Assembly: GCA_051453625.1 (NCBI GenBank)
Contig: JBOZIK010000001.1
Coordinates: forward strand, 185,377,663 to 185,411,077
Length of the DNA: 33,415 nt
Reading direction: 5' to 3'
Origin: Welwitschia mirabilis
Lineage: Eukaryota; Gnetophyta; Gnetopsida; Welwitschiales
Shown: in pieces, positions 1 through 9,572 of the stretch
Layout of the letters: each line of letters starts with the position of its first letter
Position numbering within the stretch: position 1 is the stretch's first letter
Notes under the pieces: model-generated
Told to the model about the DNA's origin: nothing
What the model saw: only the letters and a program-made list of their open reading frames with translations
The model's database searches: none
Translations under genes and position numbers: made by a program

Positions 1-210
1 GGCTGTTGTAGAAATCTTGCTATGGGATTGAAGAATCCCATTGCCAAGGCACAGCCAAATCAACGAAAGTGCCTTTCTGTCAAGTTTCTTTCACTCTTCC
101 TTAGGGTACTTTTTCAGCCATTCTGTGTTAGAAAGTCCAAACGCTGCATTCGCATCTACTTTCATCTTTAGGACAATGTCACATTCCTTTTGGCAAAGGA
201 TGTCTTCCAT
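1..210 (-). pseudogene. copia gag, N-terminal part, broken (copy A)
   Basis: On the minus strand an ATG at 210-208 opens a frame beginning MEDILCQKE, the counterpart of MKDILCQKE at 5061 in copy C. It is a gag N-terminus of the copia type, and the domain continues beyond position 1. An in-frame stop codon falls about 38 codons in, after the residues KKYPKEE, where copy C reads on, so the frame is inactivated. Gag would form the particle that packages element RNA. The start was chosen because both copies share it. Confidence 0.75.
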
Positions 211-444
211 CAGAATCTTCTATACGCCTCAGTCTCAGCTCCGAATAGTCAATTGCTCGTCTGCAAACACTCCATCATCGTTTAAATGTACGGTTGTACG
301 AACAAATGCCAAACACACTATATGGACACTCCAAAAAATTTCGAGTGTGCACAAACTCGATCTACAACTTCCCCGCTATGCTCTGTTTGCTTTGCTCTGC
401 TCATAGGGATTACAGAGACAAAGCTTATCGCCAAAGCGTGTAGT

Positions 445-456
445 GCTCTAATACCA
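445..456 (-). other. Primer-binding site of copia copy A (initiator Met-tRNA type)
   Basis: On the minus strand the bases read TGGTATTAGAGC, one mismatch from TGGTATCAGAGC, the usual plant copia primer site complementary to initiator methionine tRNA. It lies two bases from the LTR end, the same spacing as in copy C. Confidence 0.85.
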
Positions 457-458
457 AG

Positions 459-911
459 TGTTACAAAAATACACAACAACAAAGCAATTAAGGAAAGCAA
501 CAAGAGAACACAGAGACACAACAATTTACATGGAAAACTCCAATGAGGAGAAAAACCATAGGAAAGCAATGTAAAGCTCTATTATCTATCTCAGAAGTTA
601 CAAGCCAAGAACAAGCTTCAAGCCAACGGCAAGATTCAGGCAAGGATGCCTCACATATCCCTATCAACTCTCTATGTTAAACAACGCTTACACCAGCATT
701 AAATACGCCAAGGGTTACAGCTAATTACAGCTACAAGCCAAAACCCTAAGGAGGGTATCATCCCTCTCTTGACACATGTCCCATCTCTACCTCATGCCCC
801 TAAGGATGGTTTTAAAATAGAAACCTCCTTTTACAATATTAAACTGGGGCCAACGTAAAACATGATATTAGGGATGTTACAAAACAATAAATTTGGCTTC
901 ACATATCAACA
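459..911 (-). repeat. 5' LTR of copia copy A
   Basis: This 453-bp LTR starts TGTTGATATGTGAAGCCAAA on the minus strand and ends in GTAACA at 459. It aligns by eye along its length with 3191-3638, 9130-9572 and 14952-15410. It directly abuts the primer-binding site, so it is the 5' LTR. Confidence 0.9.
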
Positions 912-2489
912 CCTACCTAGAAAACAAATCCACATATTCTTGCCTTATTGTTTAATCATGTTTTTCTTACATGTCTTTATTACTCTTACATTGATTCCAC
1001 AAACTTAAAAATTACATGTTACCAAAGTTTTATGCTGAATAAAAATATTCTTTAAACAATACTTCTTAGAATATATCAAAGTTGTGAAATGCAAATCCAA
1101 ATCGCAATCCGAGGTGATCTAGATCTCAATCTCGAAGCAAATACTTTGAATAGGTTCTAGATCACAAGTCACTCTAAATCTCAATCTAGAGGCTTTGGAT
1201 CATAATCTGAGGTGATCCCTTACTTAGCAAACCGAAGTAACTCACAATGAGCTAACAAATTTACAAAGATCCAAAGAGATTTGCAGAAATCTAGAGAGAG
1301 CCACAAAGTCCAAAGAGGTTTAGCATTTTTTGAGGTTCAAACCCAACATAAATAGAATATTTTGATCATTTTGACATTCTCAAGTAGATGTAAGCTAAGC
1401 AATAAGTAAGAAGACACTTTAAAAGCTCTAATTTTTCATTCCAGTATAAGATTGGATTGATTTCATTAAGTTTTAAAGTTAGCTCTAGAGATTTTCCATG
1501 TTTATGATCCACAATGATTTGCAAATCACTAGGAAGAGATCCGACAATCCAAAATCTACAAATATAAAAAATGATCCATAATCTGATCTGCATTTTATAG
1601 CTATGGATTATTTACTGGGATGAATGTGGACCCACCTGCAAGAAAGCGATTGCATTGATGGGTTCCGGAATGGACAACATGTGTGACCTAATCAGTACAG
1701 CAGTAAGACCACATTCTAGGACACTACCTTAATCTCTAACCATATGCTAAAAGGGTCAAAAAACCACATTACCTGAAAAAAATGATTTATCTAGTTACCA
1801 ACGTCGACCCAAGGATTGTAGAAGCTACCTACTAGTCCTGCAAAACAATAAGCTAAGATCACTACAACCTTAGACACCCATGCATGGATTGCCCTATCTC
1901 ATTTGTGAGTTTTGACATTGCCATTAAAATTGCTAATAAGCCAATGGGATTTAACAGCAAAGAATGACATTGTCATTGTATGGTTCCATAAACAAGACTA
2001 TGCAAACTCTTTACTTGATAAGCTATAGAATCTCAGAGTGGTCCATGATGAACCCATAGTTGAGCTCTTAAATTAAGTAGCAACAATTAACAAACGACTA
2101 AAGCAATAAGGCCAAGCCTTCACCATAGTATAAATGCAACATGTTGTATAGAGACTAAGAAATGATAATAGCCCTCTGTGGATGCTTAAAACATCAAGCC
2201 AAATATGTCCTATGAAGAGAAATAATTATTTTGCTCCAAACACATGATATAATGAAGCAAATGAAGAAAATTTGAATAGATAATGCAATTACAGTTTGTA
2301 CTCACCTGGAAACCAATAAGAAGAAAAGAAACAAGAAATAGAGGGGCCAGTCAAATGACTAGGGTGAAATCTAAGACAAGCTTCACAAGAATAGGCTACA
2401 TGATCAGGAATTATTAGCATTAGACAAAGAACCTAAAGGCTAACACTAGTAATTATTGATATTACATTGATGCAAAAATAAACATAGGG
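912..2489. other. Non-coding stretch inside COP1 intron 6; no gene recognised
   Basis: AT-rich sequence without a convincing frame. At 1090-1330 there are repeated short words (tctagatc, ctcaatct, ccaaagag) typical of decayed low-complexity or LTR sequence. From about 1600 to 2489 the texture resembles a decayed plus-strand retrotransposon leading into the fragment at 2490-2783, but no domain can be named. Confidence 0.4.
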
Positions 2490-2783
2490 TTGTATTTGAT
2501 ACTATTTTTTGGAAAAATTGATAGTGTATCGATTCTCAATGCACAAAACATATTATTGATAATCAAAACATGCTACAAGGGTTTTGAACTATACACAATG
2601 TTACACTCGTTTAGCCAGTTCCGACTCCCTCAATTTTGTGGACACCTAAGATTTAACACTAACATTTCATGCAAGGTTTGTAGAGATCAGAATGTCTACT
2701 ACTCACCCAAAGTCAATCACAACCTTCTCTCTATCTACCAATTACATGCACCAGCCTTTTGTATCATGTTTCCATGGAAATAA
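2490..2783 (+). pseudogene. copia pol fragment just upstream of the GAG-pre-integrase domain
   Basis: An open frame of 97 codons contains the residues VYYSPKVNHNLLSIYQL. This matches the pattern seen between protease and the GAG-pre-integrase domain in plant copia polyproteins (V-Y-Y-x-P-x-x-x-x-N-L-L-S-x-x-Q-L). No DSGA protease motif is preserved upstream and no integrase follows. This is a short relic, probably of a different copia family from copies A-D. Identification rests on this one motif. Confidence 0.5.
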
Positions 2784-3190
2784 AGCCAATGGATTAATAG
2801 CTAATATAATTAGTAAAGACAAGACTTTGGTAATGCTCTTATAGCTAGAAACATTCGTTAAAAGAAACACAGCATTCCTTTGTAAAGTGTATTTTCTTCT
2901 TCTTAAAGTCTTCTAGCTAATTCAATGTTTTGCCTCACAACATTTTCTTATGTTGGTACCTATTCATTGCTTTCGACTCCACTAATTTCACTATTTAATT
3001 TATAAATCATCAAACATTAAAATGGATATCTTATGCATTATCTTATTAATCACTATCATTATTAAACATGGCCATTACAACTTTAGTGGCTACAACCAAA
3101 ATGCTACAAATTTGCTCGTTCAATGATACTCAAGCCCTTTCTACCATATATTCTTGGGAACAGTGCAAGGCTCTTATTTAATGAAGAAAT

Positions 3191-3638
3191 TGTTGATATG
3201 TGAAGCCAAATTTATTCCTTTGTAACGTCTCTGACATTATGTTTTTACATTGGCCCCATTTTATTATTGTAAAAGGAGGTTGTGCTATAAAACCATCCTT
3301 TTGGGGATGCTAGGTAGAAAAGGGACATGTGTCAAAAAGGGCATGATACCTTCTTTAGGGTTTTGGCTTATAGCCCTAATTGGCTATAACCCTTGACCTA
3401 TTTAATGGTGGTGTGAGGGTTTTTTGAATCATAGAGTTTTGAGAGGCAGCCTTGCCTGAAGCCTGTTGTTGGTTGGAAGCATGATAGTTGGCTTGTAATT
3501 TTTGCAAAAGATAATAGAGCTCCACATTGCTTTTCTGTGGGTTTTCCCCACCTTGGGGTTTTTGATGTAAATCGTTGTGTCTATTGTTTTCTCTTGTTGC
3601 ATTGTTTAATCGCTTTGCTATTGTGTATTTTCGTAACA
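3191..3638 (+). repeat. Isolated copia LTR (copy B)
   Basis: This 448-bp LTR begins TGTTGATATG and ends CGTAACA, the same family as the LTRs at 459-911, 9130-9572 and 14952-15410. A TATAAAA box lies at 3286-3292. No primer-binding site follows and no polypurine/gag context precedes it, so it is not an end of an element visible here. The flanking five bases (GAAAT before, ATTGA after) do not match. It may be a solo LTR from recombination between different copies, or its flanks have decayed. Confidence 0.85.
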
Positions 3639-4692
3639 ATTGACACCCCTAAAAGCCAAAGCAAAGACTGAAACCCCAAGTCTAGATCCTAGCTCTTCTT
3701 CTAAACCAGTGATTGATTTTGCTCCAAAAGAAGACACAATTGAGTCATACAAATAATGTTGCTATGTTTGACAAGGAGCATCATGCCATTTGCAAGGTGA
3801 AATGGACAATGCATCTTAAGCCACATGGTCTTTGACCTTTCACCCGAAATGATCTAATCTTCCTTGCACAAATGAGCCCAAGTAGATTGCCAGACAAGAA
3901 AAACATTGGCAAAATGATGCAAAATTAATGGCAGCTATATATGCTGCATTTGACAATGAAGAAATGAGATTCATTTCATCCTATAAGAGTAGAATGAAGC
4001 TTTGAAAGGCTCTAGATGAGGTCTATCTAGGCCATAAGAAGATACAAGGCATTAAGCTACAAAACCTAAGGGCTGAATATGAAAACACAATAATGAAGGA
4101 AGATGAGGGCATAGAAGCCTGTGTGCAAAAAGAAAGGGACGTTATTAGGAAGTTTAAGTACTATAAGAGAATGCATCATCAAATGATGTTGCCCTAAAAG
4201 TGTTGAGATCTTTGACCTCAGAATTCATAAGCACGTCTAAGATGTTTAGTAATACCCTTGATTTCAAGACTATGTCCTTAGAGAAGTTAATAAGGAGGCT
4301 TGTCCAAGCTAAATTTACATTGAAGTCCCATGAGATGGACAACAACACCATCTCTCTTCAAGTGGAAGAAGTCCAAAATGAATAAGATAACAGCCTTTGT
4401 GGCTAGAGGAGGTAGAGAAAGAGGCTATAGAGGAGGTAAAAGCAAGGATTATTATGTTAGAAAAGCTAATGGAAATGGAGGGAGGGAATGCCCTCGAAAT
4501 TCCCAAAACCAATGTTATGATAAAAAATACAATGGAGTTGGGAGAGGATATGGCAGTAACAATATGTCGAGGATCTTTCATGAGTTGAAGAAGCAACTTC
4601 AAAACGTTACAAGTTGTTGAAGAGATGTCCCAAAATGAATTTAAGAAGAAAATCATTATTAACTTTGTGGGAATTGAGGAGACCCCTAATAG
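3639..4692 (+). pseudogene. copia gag (UBN2-type) relic, different family
   Basis: Recognisable gag sequence runs from about 3780 to 4620 with internal stops and frame changes. Successive blocks fit the UBN2/gag-polypeptide-of-copia domain: residues ALDEVYLGHKK near 4010, then KLQNLRAEYE with MKEDEG, then KVLRSLTSEF near 4200, and an SLEKLIRRLVQAK helix near 4280. A basic glycine-rich stretch (RGGRERGYRGG) follows at about 4405, as expected just before a zinc knuckle, but the knuckle itself is degraded to a single clear cysteine context (QCYDKKYNG). The domain is interrupted downstream by the gap and copia copy C. No LTR or primer site belonging to it was found. Confidence 0.7.
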
Positions 4693-4792
4693 NNNNNNNN
4701 NNNNNNNNNNNNNNNNNNNNNNNNNNNNNNNNNNNNNNNNNNNNNNNNNNNNNNNNNNNNNNNNNNNNNNNNNNNNNNNNNNNNNNNNNNNN
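4693..4792. other. Assembly gap (100 N)
   Basis: A run of 100 N. To its right lie the last 85 bases of a copia LTR, to its left unrelated gag sequence. The other LTRs of the family are about 443-459 bp, so at least about 360 bp of LTR should be missing; 100 is probably a nominal gap size. Confidence 0.95.
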
Positions 4793-4877
4793 AACTAGGG
4801 TTTTCCACATATATCGTTGTCTCTATTTTCTCTTGAATACGTTGTTCAATTGCTTTATTGTTATATATTTCGTAACA
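4793..4877 (+). repeat. 5' LTR of copia copy C (right end only)
   Basis: The last 85 bases of the LTR, ending CGTAACA, match the end of the 3' LTR at about 9490-9572. The remainder lies in the N gap. Confidence 0.85.
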
Positions 4878-4879
4878 CT

Positions 4880-4891
4880 TGGTATCAGAGC
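4880..4891 (+). other. Primer-binding site of copia copy C
   Basis: TGGTATCAGAGC, an exact copy of the plant copia primer site for initiator Met-tRNA, two bases after the LTR. Confidence 0.93.
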
Positions 4892-5060
4892 ACTAGGTTT
4901 TGGAGCTCACACGCTTTGGCAATAAGCTTGGGTGTCCGTACAACACATTTGGCATCGATACAATCACTTCGTACAATTGTATAGTGAAACCACAATTAAG
5001 CGTTTACAGACTAGCAACCAACCAGTTGGAGCTGAAAACTAAAGCATATAGAAGATTTTA

Positions 5061-5760
5061 ATGAAAGACATCCTTTGCCAGAAGGAAGGTAATATTGTCG
5101 TAAAGACGGAAGCAGATGCGAAGACAACATCTGGACTCCTTGATGCAGAATGGTTGAAAAAGTACCGTGATAATGAATGGAAGAAACTTGACAGAAGGGT
5201 GCTTTCGTTGAATCGGCCATGCCTTGGCAACGGGATTCTGATACAGAGATATGATCAGCCTACTAGCATGAACCAGTTTTATATCATCAACAAGGTCTTC
5301 AAAATGACAATGAAAGAATGTGTGTCATTGCAAGCACACCTAGGTGAGATGAATGGGTTGTTCACATAGTTGAATGACCTAAGGGTGATGTTTGAAGAAA
5401 ACCTAAGCGTAATTGCGGTTCTCAGTTCCTTGCCTAATTCTTTGGAGATTGTTCGCACTACCCTGATGACTGCCTTAGATACTATGCCACATCTGAATAT
5501 TATCATTTCAAAGCTTCTAGATGCATACAAGACTAGGGTTGTTGAATCTATTAGAGAAGGCCTTACTATTGGTAGACGACGTTCTCAAACTAGAGGAGGA
5601 GGAGGTTGGCAAAGCAAGAGCAAAGAAAGATCCATCAACAAAAGCATTGAATGTTGGCACTATAAGAAGAAAGGCCATTTATGAAAGGACTACTACAGCC
5701 TAAAAAACAAGCACAAACAAAAGGAAGAAGAAAATCAACAAACCAGAAAGGTGAACAAGG
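5061..5760 (+). pseudogene. copia gag, broken (copy C)
   Basis: An ATG at 5061 opens a gag frame (MKDILCQKE...), stopped by TAG at 5367-5369 and continuing in the same register to a TGA at 5682-5684. The middle part carries the conserved MFEENLSVIAVLSSLPNS region of copia gag. Near 5650 the zinc knuckle should read C-x2-C-x4-H-x4-C; here it is CWHYKKKGHL followed by a stop and KDY, so the second and fourth cysteines are lost as well. Start chosen by its shared position with copy A. Non-functional. Confidence 0.8.
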
Positions 5761-7080
5761 GTTGAATGCAGAAGGAGATGTTAATGTTCTGTTGATTGCA
5801 AATCAATAAGACGTAAACATTTCTCAATACTCTTGCCCTGATATTTGGATTCTAGATTCTGGTGCTTCCTTCCATGTCTGCCTAGATGTTTCCACGTTTT
5901 CTTCATATAACAAAGTTTTATCTAGGAGATGATCGACGCTATGAGATCAAAGGAATGGGGTTTGTGATGCTGTAATGAAGTGGTGGCAGAAACTTGTTTC
6001 TTCAGGATGTTAGACATGTGCCTCAACTTGCAAAAAATTTAATTTCAGCAGATCAATTAGATGTTGTTGGCTGCTCCGTTTTCTTTGGTGTAGGTAGCAG
6101 GAAGGTAATGAAAGGTGACATGATTCTGGCATAAGGACAGGAAAAAGGGACCTTATACACTTTACATGTTGATATGGTAAAGCACAATGTTGTTGTTGCT
6201 AATGACAAGGATGTGTCTCTTTGGGATTAGAGTCTCGGACATCTCAATGAAGCAAGCATGAATGTTCTTAGTTCTAAAAACTCGCTTCCAAAGTTTGACT
6301 CTATTTCATTAGATTCCTACAAGGATTGTGCTTTTGCAAAAGCAAAATGTGTAATCTTTAAGAAATCCGTTTCTGAAAATAAGAGTGCCAGAAAATTAGA
6401 TTTGATTTATTCTGATGTTGTTGGAGCTTACGCCAATGACCTCCTTTGGTGAAGCATCTTATTTTGTTACATTTATTGATGATTTTAGTCGAAAAACTTG
6501 GTTGTTTTCGATTCCCTTGAAACATAAGAGTCTTTGGTGTTTTTGAGCAATTTAAAGCTATAGTTGAAAATGAATCAAGTTATAAAATTAAACACTTGGT
6601 GACAGATAATGGAGATGAATATACTTCTCGTGAATTTGAAATGTTTTTGCAGAGATAATGGAATTGTCCACGCAAAGACACCTCCATATACAACTCAGCA
6701 TAATGGAGTGGTTGGAAGATACAATACGACTATTTTAGAAAGGTTGCTTTCATCAGTGCAACACTCTAGAGTTCTAGAACGTCTTTGGGCTGAAGTAGCC
6801 AACACAAATGTGCATCTTCTAAACAGGTCACCTCATTCAGGACTTCATGGAGGAATACCAGCGTTCGTTTGGAGTGGGAGGAAGCCATCTTTCTCTCACT
6901 TGAAGGTGCTTAGCTGTGAAGCATATGTGCATCAGTAGAACACAGGAAAACTAGATGGTCGTGCACGCAAGTGCATTTTTTTGGATTATGTAGGAGACAC
7001 CTTGGTTACAGGTTATGGGATCCAGTGGACAAGAAGGTAATCAGATCACATGATGTGGTCTTTTGTAAATAGCAGGTATT
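5761..7080 (+). pseudogene. copia protease, GAG-pre-integrase and integrase, broken (copy C)
   Basis: The aspartic protease motif DSGASFHVC is intact at about 5855-5880 (DSGA at 5855-5866). Frameshifted sequence follows. The GAG-pre-integrase region at 6220-6450 keeps LGHLNEASM, but the upstream LWH is degraded to LWD. The integrase core runs from about 6450 to 6938: FVTFIDDFSRKTW supplies the first catalytic Asp, TDNGDEY (about 6602-6622) the second. The third catalytic residue is missing: QHNGVVGRYN has Gly where the family has Glu. Domain order and spacing are otherwise normal for copia. Several stops and a frameshift near 6530 rule out activity. Confidence 0.82.
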
Positions 7081-7292
7081 TTACAAGTCACTGGAAGAGA
7101 ACCAGAATGAGGGAATTCCTAACTCTAGCACTTTGCAAAAGCCTTTTAAAATTCCAGATCATGATGATAATAGTAAAATGAGTAATCCTCCTCATGATGA
7201 GGATGATTGAGATGAAAACAACCCACCTAAGCTGCAGTAACCTGATTTTTCAGAAGGTGAATGAAGGAGAGCCTCATACTTCTGCACATTAG

Positions 7293-9070
7293 GTGAGAAG
7301 GTCCACATGTTCCAATAGATCACTTGTTAGGTACTCTCCGTCGTTGCATTGTATCTTGTACACAGATAAAGGAGAACCTGAAATGTACCAGGAAACTATT
7401 TCTTCATCCAACTCGGAGAAGTGGAACGCTACAATGAAAGAAGAGTTGGATGCTTTAAGGCATAATGATACATGGGATGTGGTTCCCTTGCCNNNNNNNN
7501 NNNNNNNNNNNNNNNNNNNNNNNNNNNNNNNNNNNNNNNNNNNNNNNNNNNNNNNNNNNNNNNNNNNNNNNNNNNNNNNNNNNNNNNNNNNNGAGAAGTG
7601 GAACGCTACAATGAAAGAAGAGTTGGATGCTTTAAGGCATAATGATACATGGGATGTGGTTCCCTTGCCAACTGAGAAACGTCCCTTATCCAACGGATGG
7701 GTTTTCAAAACAAAAGAAGAGGCAAATGGAAAGAAACATTAGAGGGCAAGACTGGTTGTAAAGGGTTTTGGGTAGAAACCAAGTATTGATTTTACTGAAT
7801 TTTTTCCTCCAGCAGTGAAGCATTCCTCTATTCGTGCCATTTTGTCTATTGTTGTTGTCTTGAATCTTGAGTTAGAACAGTTGGATATTAAAACTGCTTT
7901 TCCGCACGATGATCTTGAAGAAGAGACTTATATGAAATTGCTTGAAGGTTTTGAAACTAAAGAGAAGAACCTAGTCTGTAGGTTGAATGGAAGTTTGTGT
8001 GGCCTAAAATAGGCATTCAGACAATAGTACAAGAAATTTGACAACTTCATGCAGGAACAAAAATATAAGACTAATGTAGATCATTATACTTATCTCTGTA
8101 GATAGGCTTTTGATAAGATTGTTATTTTATTGTTATACGTTAATGATATGCTTGTTGCTGGAAATGACATATAGGAAATTAAGTGTCTGAAAAAGGAGAC
8201 AGAAGACGCTTTCCAACTAAGGACTTTGGTCCTGCAAAACAAATTCTTGGAATGAAAATTTCCAAGGATAGATCATATGGAAAATTGTGGCTTAATCAAT
8301 CTGAATACATTGGCAAAGTAGTATAGCATTTTAACATTGCTAACTATAAACCTGTTGGAACAACTTTAGCAAGTCACTTTCAATTGTCTCTGGAGGACTG
8401 CCCAAAAATAGAAAAGGACCAAGAAAGAATGGAAATGGTTCCTTATGCTTCAATTGTTGGAAGCTTGATGTAAGCTATTGTTTGCATAAGACCAGATATT
8501 TCATATGCAGTGGGAGTTGTCTCACATTTCATTAGCAACCCTAGCCTAAAGCATTGGGAAGCCGTAAAATGGGTTTTGCATTACCTAAAAGGTATACCAA
8601 AATTTTGCATGAGTTTTAGTCATACTGGATTGGATGTTGTTGGCTATGTGGATGCTAATTATGCTCAGTGTAAAGATAGAAGAAAATCCACTTCTGGTTA
8701 TGTTTTCTTCATGGGAAAGAGTTGTGGCTTTATCAACTACAGAAGCAAAGTACATAGCTATGACAGAGGCAACCAAATAAATGATTTCGCTAAGATGTTT
8801 CTTTGACTAGTTTAAATTAAAACAACAATATGTAATTTATTGCAATAGTCAAAGTGCCATTCATTTGGCAAAGAACGTTGCTTACCATGCTCGGACGAAG
8901 CACAGTAATATAAGGTATCACTTCATTAAGGAAGCATTAGAGGAGAAGAAGCTAGATGTTCACAAAATCCACACATAGGCAACTCTTGTAGATTTCTTGA
9001 CCAAAGTTGTTACCGGAGATAAACATCGATGGTGTTGTCATGGCATACATGGACACGTGATCTGAGCAAG
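7293..9070 (+). pseudogene. copia reverse transcriptase and RNase H, broken (copy C)
   Basis: Reverse transcriptase begins near 7409 (EKWNATMKEELDALRHNDTW, the usual copia start) and continues past the gap to LEQLDIKTAF at about 7870 and VCRLNGSLCGLK near 7975. The catalytic YVDD box is YVND at 8136-8147, so one metal-binding Asp is lost. RPDISYAVGVVSHF near 8490-8530 marks the connection. RNase H includes LSTTEAKYIAMTEATK at about 8733-8780 and a C-terminus near 8850-9060. At least ten stops interrupt the frame. Positions 7593-7669 repeat 7416-7492 because of the gap. Confidence 0.85.
7493..7592. other. Assembly gap (100 N), probably false
   Basis: The 77 bases before the gap (7416-7492) and the 77 after it (7593-7669) are identical. 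Removing the gap and one copy gives a normal continuous reverse-transcriptase start. The two contigs most likely overlap. Confidence 0.9.
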
Positions 9071-9129
9071 CTTGGAGAGCACTAGAGCTGCACTTCAAGA
9101 TGTGCCAAATTTGTCTTCAAGTGAGAGAG

Positions 9130-9572
9130 TGTTGATATGTGAAGCCAAATTTATTCCTTGATAACGTCCCTAACATTATTTTTTTACGTTGGCCCCATTT
9201 TATTATTGTAAAAGGAGGTTGCGTTATAAAACCATCCTTTTGGAGGTGTTAGGTAGAAAACAGACATGGGTCAAAGGAGGGATGAAACCTTTTTTAGGGT
9301 TTTGGCTTGTAGCCCTAATTGGTTGTAACCCTTGGCCTACTTAAAGGTCGTGTGAGGGCTCTTCGAACATAGAGTTCTGAGAGGCAGCCTTGCCTGAAGC
9401 CTATTGTTAGTGTGAAACCTATTCTTGGTTTGTAATTTTTGAGAAAGATAATAACGCTTTGCATTGCTTTTCCATGGTTTTTTCCATCATTGGGGTTTTC
9501 TACGTAAATCATTGTCTCTGTTTTCTCTTGAATACATTGCTTAATCGCTTTGCTGTTGTGTATTTTGTAATA
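9130..9572 (+). repeat. 3' LTR of copia copy C
   Basis: A 443-bp LTR starting TGTTGATATGTGAAGCCAAA, preceded by the purine-rich CAAGTGAGAGAG and ending GTAATA, where other copies end GTAACA. TATAAAA box at 9225-9231. It matches 3191-3638 over its whole length. Confidence 0.9.

Larger units (their letters stand above)
1..911 (-). mobile_element. Ty1/copia element copy A, 5' end only (LTR, primer site, gag start)
   Basis: Read on the minus strand this is the 5' end of a copia retrotransposon: LTR (911 to 459), a two-base spacer, a primer-binding site, an untranslated leader and the start of gag running off the window edge. The same order and closely similar sequence occur on the plus strand at 4793-5230 (copy C), which fixes the identity. 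The element lies head to head with copy C. Its target-site duplication cannot be tested because the other end is outside the window; the five bases outside the LTR are CCTAC (912-916). Confidence 0.9.
4793..9572 (+). mobile_element. Ty1/copia retrotransposon copy C, nearly complete but inactivated
   Basis: The order is partial 5' LTR (4793-4877), primer site (4880-4891), gag, protease, GAG-pre-integrase, integrase, reverse transcriptase, RNase H, then 3' LTR (9130-9572). Integrase ahead of reverse transcriptase is diagnostic of Ty1/copia. Reading frames are broken by many stops, often TAG where CAG or TGG would be expected, and by frameshifts, so it cannot act autonomously. It sits on the plus strand, opposite to COP1, in the intron after exon 6. 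The target-site duplication cannot be checked because the 5' LTR start is in the gap; the bases after the 3' LTR are AGAAG. Confidence 0.9.

Noticed and set aside
3376-3639. Minus-strand open frame of 87 codons
   Set aside because: Lies entirely inside copia LTR B and recurs in other LTR copies, so it is a shadow of a repeat.
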